NCBI RefSeq assembly: GCF_900094565.1
Contig: NZ_FMAF01000013.1
Span: forward strand, 92,005 to 156,004
Direction: 5' to 3'
From: Martinezella lusitana
GTDB lineage: Bacteria; Pseudomonadota; Alphaproteobacteria; Rhizobiales; Rhizobiaceae
DNA: 64,000 bases
Shown here: positions 49,524 to 58,811 of the stretch, piece by piece
Position numbering within the stretch: the stretch's first letter is position 1
How the letters are laid out: the number at the start of each line of letters is the position of its first letter
Made by a program: the position numbers and the translations under genes
Notes under the pieces: generated by a model
Databases searched by the model: none
What the model saw: the letters and a program-made list of their open reading frames with translations, nothing else
Told to the model about the DNA's origin: nothing

Positions 49524-50272
49524 CACCGCACCTCGAAAGCTGGCGTCATCAACATGGCATCGGCTTCGCCGAAGACCATGCCATACCGTCGCATGGCGGC
49601 TTGCAGTTCGTTGGCATCGCCCGCGATCTGCGCACGCATGAGCGCTACCTTTCTAGCCATATCCGGCATCCGCGAAACAAGGTCCGTCTCACATTTCGCG
49701 AAGAACAGTGCCAGAGGCGAGCTATCTTTCAGCGCCACGCCCCGAACGGGATCGGCAACCGCATCCACGGTCAGTTTCAATTGATGCGCCGCCAGCCGGA
49801 CGCCGTTGGTATCGCCGCTCGCCCTCGACCGTTGCGACTGTTCAAAGCTGCGGATAAGGCTATTGAAGATTGCCGCCCATTCGTTTTCCGGGTCCGCCAA
49901 GGCGTCCGCAATTTGCCGCATCGTCAAATCAAGGTGGAACTCGAAATTCGCGTCCGTCGCCGCCACGCCCTCGTAAATGACGGATTCGTCTGTGTCCGCG
50001 TCCGTCACGACATGTGGCGTTGCTATGCCGGCCTCGAAAACAATATCCACATGACCGCTTTTGGTGAATGAACGCAGCTCAAGCCCGTTCGTCACCTTCG
50101 AGTCGTCTGTATAGACGGAGACAAACGGCCTTTCCTGCGGCGTATGCAATAAACCGTTGGCCGCAACGTCGAGCGCGCCAATCTGGCTATCCAGCACATT
50201 GCCATCCACCAGCGTCCGCCCTTTCAGGGCTTCGACCGCTGCAATGCGCAATGCAACACGTACAAGCGACAT
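49523..50272 (-). CDS. Phage structural protein of unknown type
   Basis: 249 aa, MSLVRVALRIAAVEALKGRT, with a beta-rich middle (RPFVSVYTDDSKVTNGLELR) and helical C-terminal half. It lies between the 127-aa gene and gpV, where WO-like phages carry head-tail connector genes. A tail-terminator or completion role is inferred from position only. Confidence 0.65.
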   Translation of the reverse strand: MSLVRVALRIAAVEALKGRTLVDGNVLDSQIGALDVAANGLLHTPQERPFVSVYTDDSKVTNGLELRSFTKSGHVDIVFEAGIATPHVVTDADTDESVIYEGVAATDANFEFHLDLTMRQIADALADPENEWAAIFNSLIRSFEQSQRSRASGDTNGVRLAAHQLKLTVDAVADPVRGVALKDSSPLALFFAKCETDLVSRMPDMARKVALMRAQIAGDANELQAAMRRYGMVFGEADAMLMTPAFEVR

Positions 50273-50290
50273 AAGCACCCGCCAAATCTG

Positions 50291-50674
50291 TTATTTGTGA
50301 ACTAGCTCGACAATCAGCCGAGTGTGATTGCGATCATCGACAAGCGAGACCTCGAAGACAGGTTGCCCAGGACGAGCCAAGGCACGAACCGCGTCCTGCT
50401 TTCTTACAGTGATATCCGGGTATCGAGTGCGATCGATGTAGAGAAGGGCTTTTCCTGCTGCTATCTTGGATTGCCAAGCCGCCGGGTTCGCAGCGTCAAC
50501 GGAGCTGGATTTTTCGCCACCCGTGCGCAAGACCGCCTCAATCTCGGTTTGCGGCCTCTGCTGGTCTCTCGCGCCGCCACTCATCGGCGACAAGCGGATT
50601 GTTTCGGCAAACTTGCCGTCAACCGCCGAAACAACCGCATCGCGGACGCTGTGAAAGTTGGCCGCTACAGGCAT
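50291..50674 (-). CDS. Putative head-tail joining protein
   Basis: 127 aa from MPVAANFHSVRDA, with GGGAG upstream. Beta-strand-rich (AGKALLYIDRTRYPDITVRK, GQPVFEVSLVDDRNHTRLIV). It is encoded just after the major capsid gene, the usual place for connector/completion proteins. The fold is not recognised with certainty. Confidence 0.6.
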   Translation of the reverse strand: MPVAANFHSVRDAVVSAVDGKFAETIRLSPMSGGARDQQRPQTEIEAVLRTGGEKSSSVDAANPAAWQSKIAAGKALLYIDRTRYPDITVRKQDAVRALARPGQPVFEVSLVDDRNHTRLIVELVHK

Positions 50675-50732
50675 GCCCAATCTCCCAAGGCTGCATCCGG
50701 TCGCCGCAATGGCGACCGGATGACGTTGGCTG

Positions 50733-51785
50733 TTAGTTCGTTTTGACCTGCACCAAGCAATCGGGCTGCTTGCAGATCGCGAGCATGTTCGACTGCGATT
50801 TCAGTTCGAGGCCGACCCCGTGATCCAGTTCCTTGGTGGAAATGAAGATCGATCCTTCTTCATCGACGGTCGGAGCTTGATTGACGCGGTCGATGTGGTA
50901 GGCCGGACCATCAAAGGTGCGGAACATCGATTGGGTGCCGGAAGGATAGACCGTGCCCGAATTGTCATCGACATTCTTGACGGTGGAAATGCTGCCGTCA
51001 TTACTCTTGACCGGCAATCCGCCCTTGTATTCGCGCCAGATGATATCGCCAAACTCGAAGACGCGACCCCAATTGCCGCCGAGGCGCTGGCGCTCTAACT
51101 GCGTGTGAACGGAGGCATTCTGCGCCTGTAGCCAGTACTTTTCGACCTTGGCGTGGGAAATCAGCTTGGCGAAAAACTTGCTGTCAACGACGGATTCCAC
51201 GCCGCCGACCGTCTCGCCCTTGACGTTGGACAGGATATGGTCGCTGACTTCCTCGCACTTCTGGCGAACATCGGTGCCAGCAGTACCCAGGGCGAAATCG
51301 ACTTCCTTCTTTTCGACGCCGAAGACATCGTAAAGATTATAGAGCGTCCGCAGCTTGCCGTCCTTGATTTCGCCACGCAACATGCCGAGCCGCAAAAACT
51401 CACGTGTGATCGAATGGTTTTTGCGGATGGTGATGAGCTTACGCTCCAGCTCGGCGTCAAGCGAAACGTCCGTAATCTGCCCGTTCACAACCTCCAAGAG
51501 GCCGTCAATGTCGCCGACAAGGATGTTTTCGAAGTGGGTGAAATGCGGAATGGACAGGATGATGCCGGTTTGAACACCGTCATCCGTAATCTCGCCGGGA
51601 CCGCCCGGTTCCCGATGGGACAGGACAACAATCTGCCCTTCCCGATAGTCGATACGGACGAGGCGAGAACGCTTCGCCTCGCCCGGCGCGATGCCAAGCG
51701 CATTCAGAAGACCGAAGGTATTCGGCAGCTTGTTGACCTCCGTCGTGAGATCAACATTCGAGTAGGGCAAAATGATTTCCGGCAT
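50733..51785 (-). CDS. Major capsid protein (lambda gpE family)
   Basis: 350 aa, the phage major capsid protein E family: LTTEVNKLPNTFGLLNALGI, IITDVSLD-like start of the helix, KHSITREF-type block (RKNHSITREFLRLGMLRGEI) and DIIWREYKGG. It builds the icosahedral head together with the decoration protein encoded just upstream. Confidence 0.95.
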   Translation of the reverse strand: MPEIILPYSNVDLTTEVNKLPNTFGLLNALGIAPGEAKRSRLVRIDYREGQIVVLSHREPGGPGEITDDGVQTGIILSIPHFTHFENILVGDIDGLLEVVNGQITDVSLDAELERKLITIRKNHSITREFLRLGMLRGEIKDGKLRTLYNLYDVFGVEKKEVDFALGTAGTDVRQKCEEVSDHILSNVKGETVGGVESVVDSKFFAKLISHAKVEKYWLQAQNASVHTQLERQRLGGNWGRVFEFGDIIWREYKGGLPVKSNDGSISTVKNVDDNSGTVYPSGTQSMFRTFDGPAYHIDRVNQAPTVDEEGSIFISTKELDHGVGLELKSQSNMLAICKQPDCLVQVKTN

Positions 51786-51873
51786 GGCGGATTGGATCCT
51801 TGTATCCTGATAGGCGTGGGAACCCCTCCCCGCGAGCGCGAGACGGAAATTCCGGCGATTAATGGGGGATGGG

Positions 51874-52308
51874 TTAGGCGCGGACGATCAGCCCAAGGCG
51901 CTCTTCGATATCGTCGAGTGCCGCGGCCTTTTGGGCGTCGGTCGCATCGGCAGGCCACAGGATGGCGGCGCGATTGAGAACGGAGAGCCGGCGAGAGTAG
52001 AGAACACCGCCAACGAGATCGGCACCTACCGCGGCTTCGCAATCCTTGAGGCAAACACCCTGGACGATCTGGCTGCCATCCGTCGCGGTCGGGTTCCACG
52101 CCACCAGCTTGCCGAGCTTCGCGCCGGCAGGAGCCTGCTCGGTGCCGGCGATCTTGCCGACGAGCTGTCCCATTTTCAGCGAGCGGGCAGCAACCTCGCC
52201 GGCAAGCAAGGTGCCGACGCTACGGCAAATCTCGGTATCGACTTCTTTTTTCAGCAGCGTGGACATGCCCGGCGTCTGCTGGAATTTCATAACAGGCAGA
52301 ATGCCCAT
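51874..52308 (-). CDS. Head decoration protein (lambda gpD-like)
   Basis: 144 aa. The lambda gpD-like trimer domain is visible (LAGEVAARSLKMGQLVGKIA, QIVQGVCLKDCEAAVGADLV, VLYSRRLSVLNRAAILWP). It stabilises the expanded capsid. Confidence 0.88.
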   Translation of the reverse strand: MGILPVMKFQQTPGMSTLLKKEVDTEICRSVGTLLAGEVAARSLKMGQLVGKIAGTEQAPAGAKLGKLVAWNPTATDGSQIVQGVCLKDCEAAVGADLVGGVLYSRRLSVLNRAAILWPADATDAQKAAALDDIEERLGLIVRA

Positions 52309-52365
52309 GTTCGTTTCCTTTCACGGAAGATGTGTTGCAGATGAGATGCTAGTCAGCCGGGCCGG

Positions 52366-52743
52366 CTATGCCTTGGCGCGTTGCACGCGGGCATCGATCC
52401 GAGCCGAAAGGCCCGATTTCGCCTGCGGCTTGCCGGCCAGCGGCTCGCGATTGAGGCCCTGCGCATTCATGGTGCGAGGCGGCTGATATTCCTGCTCGCC
52501 CGCATCGGCCGCTTTCGGCGCAACGGAAAGGGTTGCCTTGGCGGCATCGACAGAAAGGCCGGTCGAAAACAGATGCTCCGCCAGCGCCTCGCGTCCCTTG
52601 GCTTCATCGAGCGCCATGATCGCGGCGCGGCGCTCGCGATCCTCTTTCACGGCTGCGTCAGCCGAGGCCGTCAACTTTTCGATCTGCGCTTTCAGGCCGG
52701 CGTTTTCGGATGCGAGGCTTTCCGCGCGCTCTTTGTCGTTCAT
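52366..52743 (-). CDS. Nested capsid scaffold (Nu3-like)
   Basis: 125 aa in frame with the C-terminal part of the head protease. The ATG at 52743 is preceded by AAGGAG at six bases, the strongest ribosome-binding site in the gene, and marks exactly the junction between protease and coiled-coil scaffold. Lambda makes its Nu3 scaffold from the same kind of internal start inside gene C. Confidence 0.75.
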   Translation of the reverse strand: MNDKERAESLASENAGLKAQIEKLTASADAAVKEDRERRAAIMALDEAKGREALAEHLFSTGLSVDAAKATLSVAPKAADAGEQEYQPPRTMNAQGLNREPLAGKPQAKSGLSARIDARVQRAKA

Positions 52744-53409
52744 GGTTGTCTCCTTGGTGGAAGTGGGACTCTGATTTTTGGGTGGGGGGCTGGCCGTCAT
52801 CGACCAGTTCTTGGCCTTCGACAGCGCAACGAGGCTCTTCGGAGCGTGCGCGAACAGCCGGTAATCGAAGGCGGCGACCGCTTTGGCCTTGCTTTCGGTT
52901 GTGTCGTTGGCAAAGCCTTCGGCGACGGCTTCGTCTGGCGTCAGCCATCGTTCGGCCCGCATGATGTCCCGGCATTCGTCGGCGGTCTTGCCGGACTTCG
53001 CGGCGTAGACACGAGCGTATGAAGTCGCCAGCGCCTCAAGCGCTTCAATGGTTTTGCTGTGATCGTCGGAATTGCCGAAGGTGTATCCGCTGGGGTCGTG
53101 GATCATCATCACCGCGCCCGCCGACATGGTGACGGTGTGGCCTGCCATGGCGATGAGAGACGCGGCAGATGCCGCAATCCCTTCAACAACCACATTGGTC
53201 ACACCGGGTCGCGCCGACAGCAATGCGTGAATGGCAGCACCTTCGGTCGCGATGCCGCCACCGGAATTGATGTGGACGGCAAGCTCCGCGTCGGCCTCGA
53301 TCTGCGACAGAGCAAAGACGACATCAGCCGAGGTAAAGCCGTCCTCAAAGTAATAATCGCCGACATAGCCGGAAAGCCGTAGCTTTCCGTCTTCAACAAT
53401 AGCAGCCAT
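52366..53409 (-). CDS. Head maturation protease (S49/ClpP-like) with scaffold tail
   Basis: 347 aa from MAAIVEDGKLRLSGYVG. The ClpP-fold protease domain covers about 1-190: HINSGGGIATEGAAIHALL, the Ser-containing EGIAASAASLIAMAG, MMIHDPSGYTFGNSDDH, and the Lys/His helpers downstream. The rest is a helical, charged scaffold domain (KERAESLASENAGLKAQIEK). This is lambda gpC architecture; the scaffold part has its own internal start. Confidence 0.93.
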   Translation of the reverse strand: MAAIVEDGKLRLSGYVGDYYFEDGFTSADVVFALSQIEADAELAVHINSGGGIATEGAAIHALLSARPGVTNVVVEGIAASAASLIAMAGHTVTMSAGAVMMIHDPSGYTFGNSDDHSKTIEALEALATSYARVYAAKSGKTADECRDIMRAERWLTPDEAVAEGFANDTTESKAKAVAAFDYRLFAHAPKSLVALSKAKNWSMTASPPPKNQSPTSTKETTMNDKERAESLASENAGLKAQIEKLTASADAAVKEDRERRAAIMALDEAKGREALAEHLFSTGLSVDAAKATLSVAPKAADAGEQEYQPPRTMNAQGLNREPLAGKPQAKSGLSARIDARVQRAKA

Positions 53410-53419
53410 TTCCGTGACC

Positions 53420-53677
53420 TCAGTAGGGGCGCATGCGACCGCTGATCGCGTATCGGGTTCGCGCTGGTTTCTCGCCTCTCGCAATCTGACAATTGCGGAT
53501 GGCCTCATTCAAAGCCCGTTGCACTTCTGCCAACGAGGCATTGGCATAGCGGGACATGTCTTCACCGAAGCGCGCTTCCGTGACCATCTCGCCGGAGAGC
53601 AACGCCTCTTCCACGCGGCGCAATTTCACCGCGCGGGCACACCAATCGATTTTCAGCGGGTCGGCATCATCAGCCAT
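53420..53677 (-). CDS. Head-tail connector (gpW-like)
   Basis: 85 aa, MADDADPLKIDWCARAVKLR, then LSGEMVTEARFGEDMSRYAN and SLAEVQRALNEAIRNCQIAR. The helix-loop-helix pattern and its place between portal and protease fit lambda gpW. It overlaps the portal stop by one base. Confidence 0.8.
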   Translation of the reverse strand: MADDADPLKIDWCARAVKLRRVEEALLSGEMVTEARFGEDMSRYANASLAEVQRALNEAIRNCQIARGEKPARTRYAISGRMRPY

Positions 53678-55332
53678 CAAGCAGCCTCCTTCGCCGGGTC
53701 TCGGTTTCCAACGGCTGCGGCCCCAAGTGGACCGCCGCCACCCTGCGACCGGCCAAACGGATGCGGGACGCCTTCGTCCTCGAACATCTTCTTTTCGCGC
53801 CCGAGCTGGACGATCTGTTCCTCGCCATTCTTGCCGGCAAGAGCACATTCGTCGTGGTAGGTGGAAAGGCCTGTTTCGAGCCTGATCTTGGCAGCCAGGG
53901 CGGCTTTGTAATCGTCGGCTGACGGCGCGGCGGGACCGCTCCATTCCGTCTGAAAGACGCTTTCTCTGTCTCGACTGAAAGCAGCATAGCCGCCCTTGAA
54001 GGGAATGACGCCGCGAAAGATCATCTCATCTAGCCAGCGCTCAAAGATGCCCTGCAAGAATGGTGCTACGATGCGAGTGCGACGACGCAAGACAATCGGC
54101 CAGATGCTGGCGACCGCCATTCGGACAGATGAGTAAGAGGCGTTGGAATGATCCATCGCCAAAGCCTCGTATGTGATACCGAGGCAACGGGCGACTTCCT
54201 TCAAGAGATTTTGGAAGAACGGCAGATATTGCGAACCCGGCGTTGCTGCCGTGTGCATCTGGAATTCTTCACCGGGACCGAGATGATTGATGCGCGCGGA
54301 ATCGGACATCGAGACGCCCTTTTCCTTCAAGGCACCGATGCGATGGTCCCAAACGTCGAGCAAATCTTGCTGCAACCCGCCGATGAACTCCGGCCAGTCG
54401 CCATCATAGCCGGCAGGCGCTTCGATGTCGTTCAGCGTCTGTATGGCCTGAAACGCGGTTTCGCTCGGCTCCGGGCTTTTGATCGTTGCCGCGAAAATCG
54501 TCTGCATCAACGCCGTCGCCAAGGTGGCATCGGCCAATTGATCCGACTGCGCGATAACCTTCAAAGCGGCGGCGATGACCGAAATGCCACGCGGGCTATT
54601 CAGGTTCGCGGCACGATCCATGACATGGATCACATCGGAAGCATCAACGGTTCGGTCTTGCTCGACGCCAGAAACACGCACGCGAAAACGATAGGCTACC
54701 GCCCTGCTATCCTCGTCGTGGTAGATGCCCTGATCGAGACCGACGCTTTCCTCTGTTTTGCGAGGGCAACGATGCGAGGCTATCAGAGAGACTTTTGTGC
54801 CGGACTTCAAACCGAGGCGACGTTGTTTTTCCAACGACACGTTGTCGAGAATGCCGAATGCCTCCCCGGTCGCAAGGAAGCTAAGCAACGCGGCTTCCGC
54901 CATATCGGCGATGGTCGCCTTGCCCGCGAGATCGCATTCCCGAGGGTTCCACGCCCAGCGCCGCCATGCGCGCTCTACCCGGCGACACCATGCGGTCGCC
55001 TGCTTCTTTGTGTAGCCGAAGGATTCGAGCTGCGCGAGGCAGGCAAGTTTAAGCTCTTCGCCGATGGTATCGGTGACGATCTGCTGAATAGCACCCGATA
55101 TCCAGCCGCTATTCTGCATGAAGTCAAAGGCCAATGCAGAGGCACGTTCCGCTGCTTCCCGGACATCGAGCCTTGCATCGCGCGTGACCGCTCGACGCAT
55201 GCTAAGCGTGCCGGCCCGATCACCACGAAGGTATCGCGCCGTCATTTTGCGCGATGGCGCAGACTGCGGCGCGGGCATCTCAACCCGCACCGAATTTGCC
55301 TTCACCCGCATCCGAGGTTTGCTTTCAATCAT
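53677..55332 (-). CDS. Portal protein (lambda gpB family)
   Basis: 551 aa from MIESKPRMRVKA, with GGGGG upstream and an ATGA overlap with terminase. Portal features: NSGWISGAIQQIVTDTIGEE, DRAANLNSPRGISVIAAAL and LGITYEALAMDHSNASYSSV. It forms the DNA entry vertex. Confidence 0.95.
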   Translation of the reverse strand: MIESKPRMRVKANSVRVEMPAPQSAPSRKMTARYLRGDRAGTLSMRRAVTRDARLDVREAAERASALAFDFMQNSGWISGAIQQIVTDTIGEELKLACLAQLESFGYTKKQATAWCRRVERAWRRWAWNPRECDLAGKATIADMAEAALLSFLATGEAFGILDNVSLEKQRRLGLKSGTKVSLIASHRCPRKTEESVGLDQGIYHDEDSRAVAYRFRVRVSGVEQDRTVDASDVIHVMDRAANLNSPRGISVIAAALKVIAQSDQLADATLATALMQTIFAATIKSPEPSETAFQAIQTLNDIEAPAGYDGDWPEFIGGLQQDLLDVWDHRIGALKEKGVSMSDSARINHLGPGEEFQMHTAATPGSQYLPFFQNLLKEVARCLGITYEALAMDHSNASYSSVRMAVASIWPIVLRRRTRIVAPFLQGIFERWLDEMIFRGVIPFKGGYAAFSRDRESVFQTEWSGPAAPSADDYKAALAAKIRLETGLSTYHDECALAGKNGEEQIVQLGREKKMFEDEGVPHPFGRSQGGGGPLGAAAVGNRDPAKEAA

Positions 55333-57440
55333 GAGTATGACCCCCAACGCTTGCGCTGACGCGGTTTTCCAGATGGTGGAGACGGCTTTTGCTGTTGCTT
55401 GCCGAACGGGCTTAAGTCGGCCAGGTCAAACAGGTCGTTAGCCTGTTCCGGTTCGCCATGCAGCTCGCGTATCAAGTCGGCCCACCGGTCGAGTGTGAGT
55501 TTGCGTTTGTTTTGAAGATGCCAGCCGAGGGCATAGGAATAGACGGTCACGTCAAACCAGTCGTTCATGCGACCGTTGATCTTCTTCCACTTCCGTCCGG
55601 CCTTCGGGTTTACCAGCCGCTTCGACCTTCGCTTGAGACTGGTCCGGGCTTCCTCTTCCTCGTCTACCAAGCATTCAGCGGTGAGTTCCTTGGCAAAATC
55701 CTCATCGCAGAGATTACCTGCGAAATGGATCGTTCCACGAGGCCATTGCCCGGCCTCGCTAGCACCTTGGACGAGATTGGCAAGCGCCGCAGTGACGGCG
55801 GTTTTCACGTCATAGAGGCCGACCGGATAGAGCAAGACCTTGGCAATGACCCGCTTCCGATGGTCTTTGACATCCTTCTTTACCGGAGTGCCAAGCCATG
55901 GCAGGCCGACCGGCTCGCGACCGTCCAACGGAATGACGTTCGGACGGCCAACGCAGAAGCGATAAACGCGGTCGGTTGACCAGCCGGAGTCAACGCCGGA
56001 CAGGTCAATGCTCTTCTCGCGCCCGCCTGATGTCGGGTATGTGCGGCTCAAAGCATCGGACAGCTTTATCCACGGCTCATCGCTCTGATCGGGCGAACCT
56101 TCGAATATCTCACGATCGATCAGGCAATATTGGTCGCGCGGCCCGATGGCATACACGCCCCACTTGATGCCGTACCCTTGAACGTCGGCAGCAGAGACAA
56201 GCAACGCCGCCCATGACGGCACGATGCCAGTCGGGACCATGTGGTCCCGCGCCGCCTTGACGATCTTTTCCCACTCGACGGTTGTGCTGCCGGGATCGTA
56301 CGGCTCTGCCAAATCCTGCTGATAGAAGGCTTTGAGTTTGGTCGTATCACCCTGCGCATCAGTCCAGCGCTGCCAGATATCAGCCCATTTCTCGCGTACC
56401 GCGTAACCGGCCCATAAATGATAGCTCGGTTGCCAATCGCGGCAGCGCCCCTCGCAGGGCGGACAAATCCAATCAGCGATTTCGTCCGCCGCAATCTCAA
56501 GCGGAACCGGCTCGTCGCCTTCTTGGACGCGGCGGGCAATCCAGTGTGCCCGCTCTTCCATCTCGCGCTTATGGCCGTCGAGGATCACACCATCGCAGCG
56601 CATGCACCGAACATGAACCGGTAGCCCTTGCTCTTTGTCAGGTCCGCGCATCATGTCGAAAATGATCGGCTGGTAGGTGTCGCAATGCGGGCAAGGAACG
56701 TAGCGGTAACGCTGGTCGCCGCCTTCGAAATCTTCCGAGATCGCGCATTCACCCGCTATGCCCGGCGTGGACCCCTGCCACTCTTTCGCGAGATCGCCAT
56801 ACATCTTCTGACGGGCGCGGGCCTGATCGCGAGGGCTACCGCGACCGTCCACGTCCTTGGGATAGCCGGTCACCTCGTCCATGGCGAGATATTTGATGGA
56901 CACCATCTGCAAACCCTTGGAAGAGCCTGCATTGACGATCTGGCAAAAGCCGCCGGCATACCGTTTGAACGACGTTGTGCTGCCCTGCTCATCACGGCTG
57001 TTGACCGGCAAGACCTTGTGCGCGATGCGCTTTGAGGCTTCGATGGTCGGCTGTAGCTTGATGCGGTTGAACTTCGTCGCCTCTTCGAGCGTCGGCAGCA
57101 CGATCATCATAGATCCCGGCGCTTGATCCACGATGAAGCAGAACCAGTTTTCGATTGCGGTCGATTTTCCGAGCTGCGCCGCCCATCGGCATGTCACGCG
57201 CCGGGCCGGATGATCGGGGTGCAAACAATCTTGCGGCTCGCGAAGATAGGGCACGCGGTCGGTACGAAAATCGCCCGGCCAGGGTGAACCCGATTCCGGC
57301 GAAACCTTGCGATGACGGTCGGCAAACTCGCTGATCGTCAAATCTTCCGCTGGACGGCTCGCTGCGGCCAAACCTCCGAAGAGGATCGCCGCGCCGTTTG
57401 CCAGCGCTGGAAACCGTGCCCGAACATCGTGAAAGGTCAC
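55329..57440 (-). CDS. Terminase large subunit (lambda gpA family)
   Basis: 703 aa with a GTG start. ATPase: RWAAQLGKSTAIENWF (Walker A region) and YLAMDEVTGYPKD (Walker B). A zinc-ribbon-like insertion has PCPHCDTY and RCMRCDG. The nuclease domain follows (VSAADVQGYGIKWGVYAIGP, SGVDSGWSTDRVYRFC). It cuts and packages DNA. Its start overlaps the small subunit stop. Confidence 0.95.
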   Translation of the reverse strand: MTFHDVRARFPALANGAAILFGGLAAASRPAEDLTISEFADRHRKVSPESGSPWPGDFRTDRVPYLREPQDCLHPDHPARRVTCRWAAQLGKSTAIENWFCFIVDQAPGSMMIVLPTLEEATKFNRIKLQPTIEASKRIAHKVLPVNSRDEQGSTTSFKRYAGGFCQIVNAGSSKGLQMVSIKYLAMDEVTGYPKDVDGRGSPRDQARARQKMYGDLAKEWQGSTPGIAGECAISEDFEGGDQRYRYVPCPHCDTYQPIIFDMMRGPDKEQGLPVHVRCMRCDGVILDGHKREMEERAHWIARRVQEGDEPVPLEIAADEIADWICPPCEGRCRDWQPSYHLWAGYAVREKWADIWQRWTDAQGDTTKLKAFYQQDLAEPYDPGSTTVEWEKIVKAARDHMVPTGIVPSWAALLVSAADVQGYGIKWGVYAIGPRDQYCLIDREIFEGSPDQSDEPWIKLSDALSRTYPTSGGREKSIDLSGVDSGWSTDRVYRFCVGRPNVIPLDGREPVGLPWLGTPVKKDVKDHRKRVIAKVLLYPVGLYDVKTAVTAALANLVQGASEAGQWPRGTIHFAGNLCDEDFAKELTAECLVDEEEEARTSLKRRSKRLVNPKAGRKWKKINGRMNDWFDVTVYSYALGWHLQNKRKLTLDRWADLIRELHGEPEQANDLFDLADLSPFGKQQQKPSPPSGKPRQRKRWGSYS

Positions 57441-58072
57441 TGCAAAGCCTGCCCTGTCTCGTGATATCGATTATCGCCGCCGGCTTCGGTTTGCCGCCGC
57501 ATCCCGTCGAGCCTTTTCAGGATTTCGCGGTTGAAGACACTCAAGCCCTCCCTCGCAAAGCCTTTGAGCGCGAGACGGGCCATGCGCTCATCCCATCCAT
57601 ATTTCAGGGACAAGGCAGCAGCTTCGGTTTCAATCGCGCGCTCGAAAGCGCTTTGCATCAGGGCGATTGCATCGCGTCCGCCCTGATCGACCTCCGCAAC
57701 GATGGTCAACTCGCTTCGACGCTCCGCAAGGTCCATTTCCTTCAGCTCGGCTTCCGCCTGCGACTTACGGGCGGCACCATCGGATTGCGTGCCTTTGAAA
57801 CGGGAAGCCATCATAGGAGGGACCGACGCCTGCCCGGTTCCCATGGCAGGCAGCGATGCGGCTGGCGTCTTGAGCCGGACATTCTCGCTGCGATGGGCAA
57901 TCAGAGCGACAAAATCGACAAGGTTAGATTTGCCGTCCGCCTTTAGCGGCAGAGCTTCGGAATGTTGCTTGAGATACCGCGATAGTGATGATCGGTCGAT
58001 TTTGTCGCCGACCTGCGTAAGGCGGGCGGCGGCTTCGGTGATCGATATCCAATCTTCGTCCATGTGTGCCAT
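57437..58072 (-). CDS. Terminase small subunit (Nu1-like)
   Basis: 211 aa (ATG at 58072, or 58063). The N-terminal winged helix is WISITEAAARLTQVGDKIDR; the C-terminal half is helical and ends beside gpA. It should bind the packaging site on phage DNA; a run of direct repeats lies directly upstream of its start. Confidence 0.85.
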   Translation of the reverse strand: MAHMDEDWISITEAAARLTQVGDKIDRSSLSRYLKQHSEALPLKADGKSNLVDFVALIAHRSENVRLKTPAASLPAMGTGQASVPPMMASRFKGTQSDGAARKSQAEAELKEMDLAERRSELTIVAEVDQGGRDAIALMQSAFERAIETEAAALSLKYGWDERMARLALKGFAREGLSVFNREILKRLDGMRRQTEAGGDNRYHETGQALQ

Positions 58073-58083
58073 CCGTGCATGAA

Positions 58084-58110
58084 CACGTGTACTGCACGTG
58101 TATCCGTGTA
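58084..58110. repeat. Helically phased direct repeats upstream of terminase
   Basis: CACGTGTA at 58084-58091 and again at 58095-58102, with a partial third copy CGTGTA at 58105-58110. The spacing is about 11 bases, one helical turn. Position next to the terminase small subunit gene suggests terminase-binding (cosB-like) sites. Confidence 0.55.
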
Positions 58111-58193
58111 CCGCTTTTCGAAAGTGCTACTGGCGAAATCCCGCAGTCCCCCAGGCCCGTCCATGGCAAAGGTCGTCTAACCGGTCCCTGAAT

Positions 58194-58233
58194 GGGGGGG
58201 TGGGGGTGCCCGGCCCGGAGGGGTCGAGCGGGT
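58194..58233. other. G-tract beside the terminase/Z junction
   Basis: Runs of seven and five G separated by one base, then GGGG and GGG within 40 bases, in the non-coding gap between minor tail Z and the terminase genes. It could fold as a G-quadruplex on the plus strand. It may be part of the packaging region; nothing else is recognisable in this 170-base gap. Confidence 0.45.
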
Positions 58234-58241
58234 GGCCCCTG

Positions 58242-58811
58242 TCAGGGGACCAGCTTGTTCAAGGCGACTTCGACCCGTTCCTTGAGCAATGGAGCCGCGA
58301 CCCGATGGAAGGCGGCAGACGTTGCGCCCGTGGTCATCTCTTTCGGGATAAACACGCCAGAGCGGGCGAACGTGATCTTCGTTCCTGACCGGTTCAACCG
58401 ATAGAAGACATGGCCGTTGAACCGTGGAACGTCCTTGCGGTCGGGGAACAGGCCACCCCGCATGAACGATCCGGGGTAGAGCGTTGGCTTGCCGAATGGT
58501 CGGGCCACGACGCCAGCCGGGGTTTCCTTCGGGCGCAGAAACTTCAAACGAATGTTCCCGCCTTGCGTGGTCATGTCGTAGTAGAGTTTGCCGGGCCGGG
58601 CCGCCGATGGGTTGCCAATCGCTCTAACGATGGTCGCACGCGGCAGGCCGGTTTGTTTGGTCAACTCGCGAATGACAACGGTCTTGGCGCGATTGCCGAC
58701 CTGATTGACGATGCGCGGCAAGACTTTCGGGAAGCGTTCTTTCAGTGCACCGATACGCTTGCCGTACTCCGACAGGTTGCGGTCAACCCATTGCATGGAT
58801 AGCGCGGTCAT
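58242..58811 (-). CDS. Minor tail protein Z
   Basis: 189 aa matching prophage minor tail Z: RFPKVLPRIVNQVGNRAKTV, KQTGLPRATIVRAIGNPSAA, RLKFLRPKETPAGVVARPFG. Here it is placed before the terminase genes rather than among tail genes, as in WO-type phages. The start has only a weak ribosome-binding site. Confidence 0.85.
   Translation of the reverse strand: MTALSMQWVDRNLSEYGKRIGALKERFPKVLPRIVNQVGNRAKTVVIRELTKQTGLPRATIVRAIGNPSAARPGKLYYDMTTQGGNIRLKFLRPKETPAGVVARPFGKPTLYPGSFMRGGLFPDRKDVPRFNGHVFYRLNRSGTKITFARSGVFIPKEMTTGATSAAFHRVAAPLLKERVEVALNKLVP

Noticed and set aside
54148..55359. A 403-codon plus-strand frame opposite the portal gene.
   Set aside because: It is an antisense shadow; the portal gene is clear on the minus strand.
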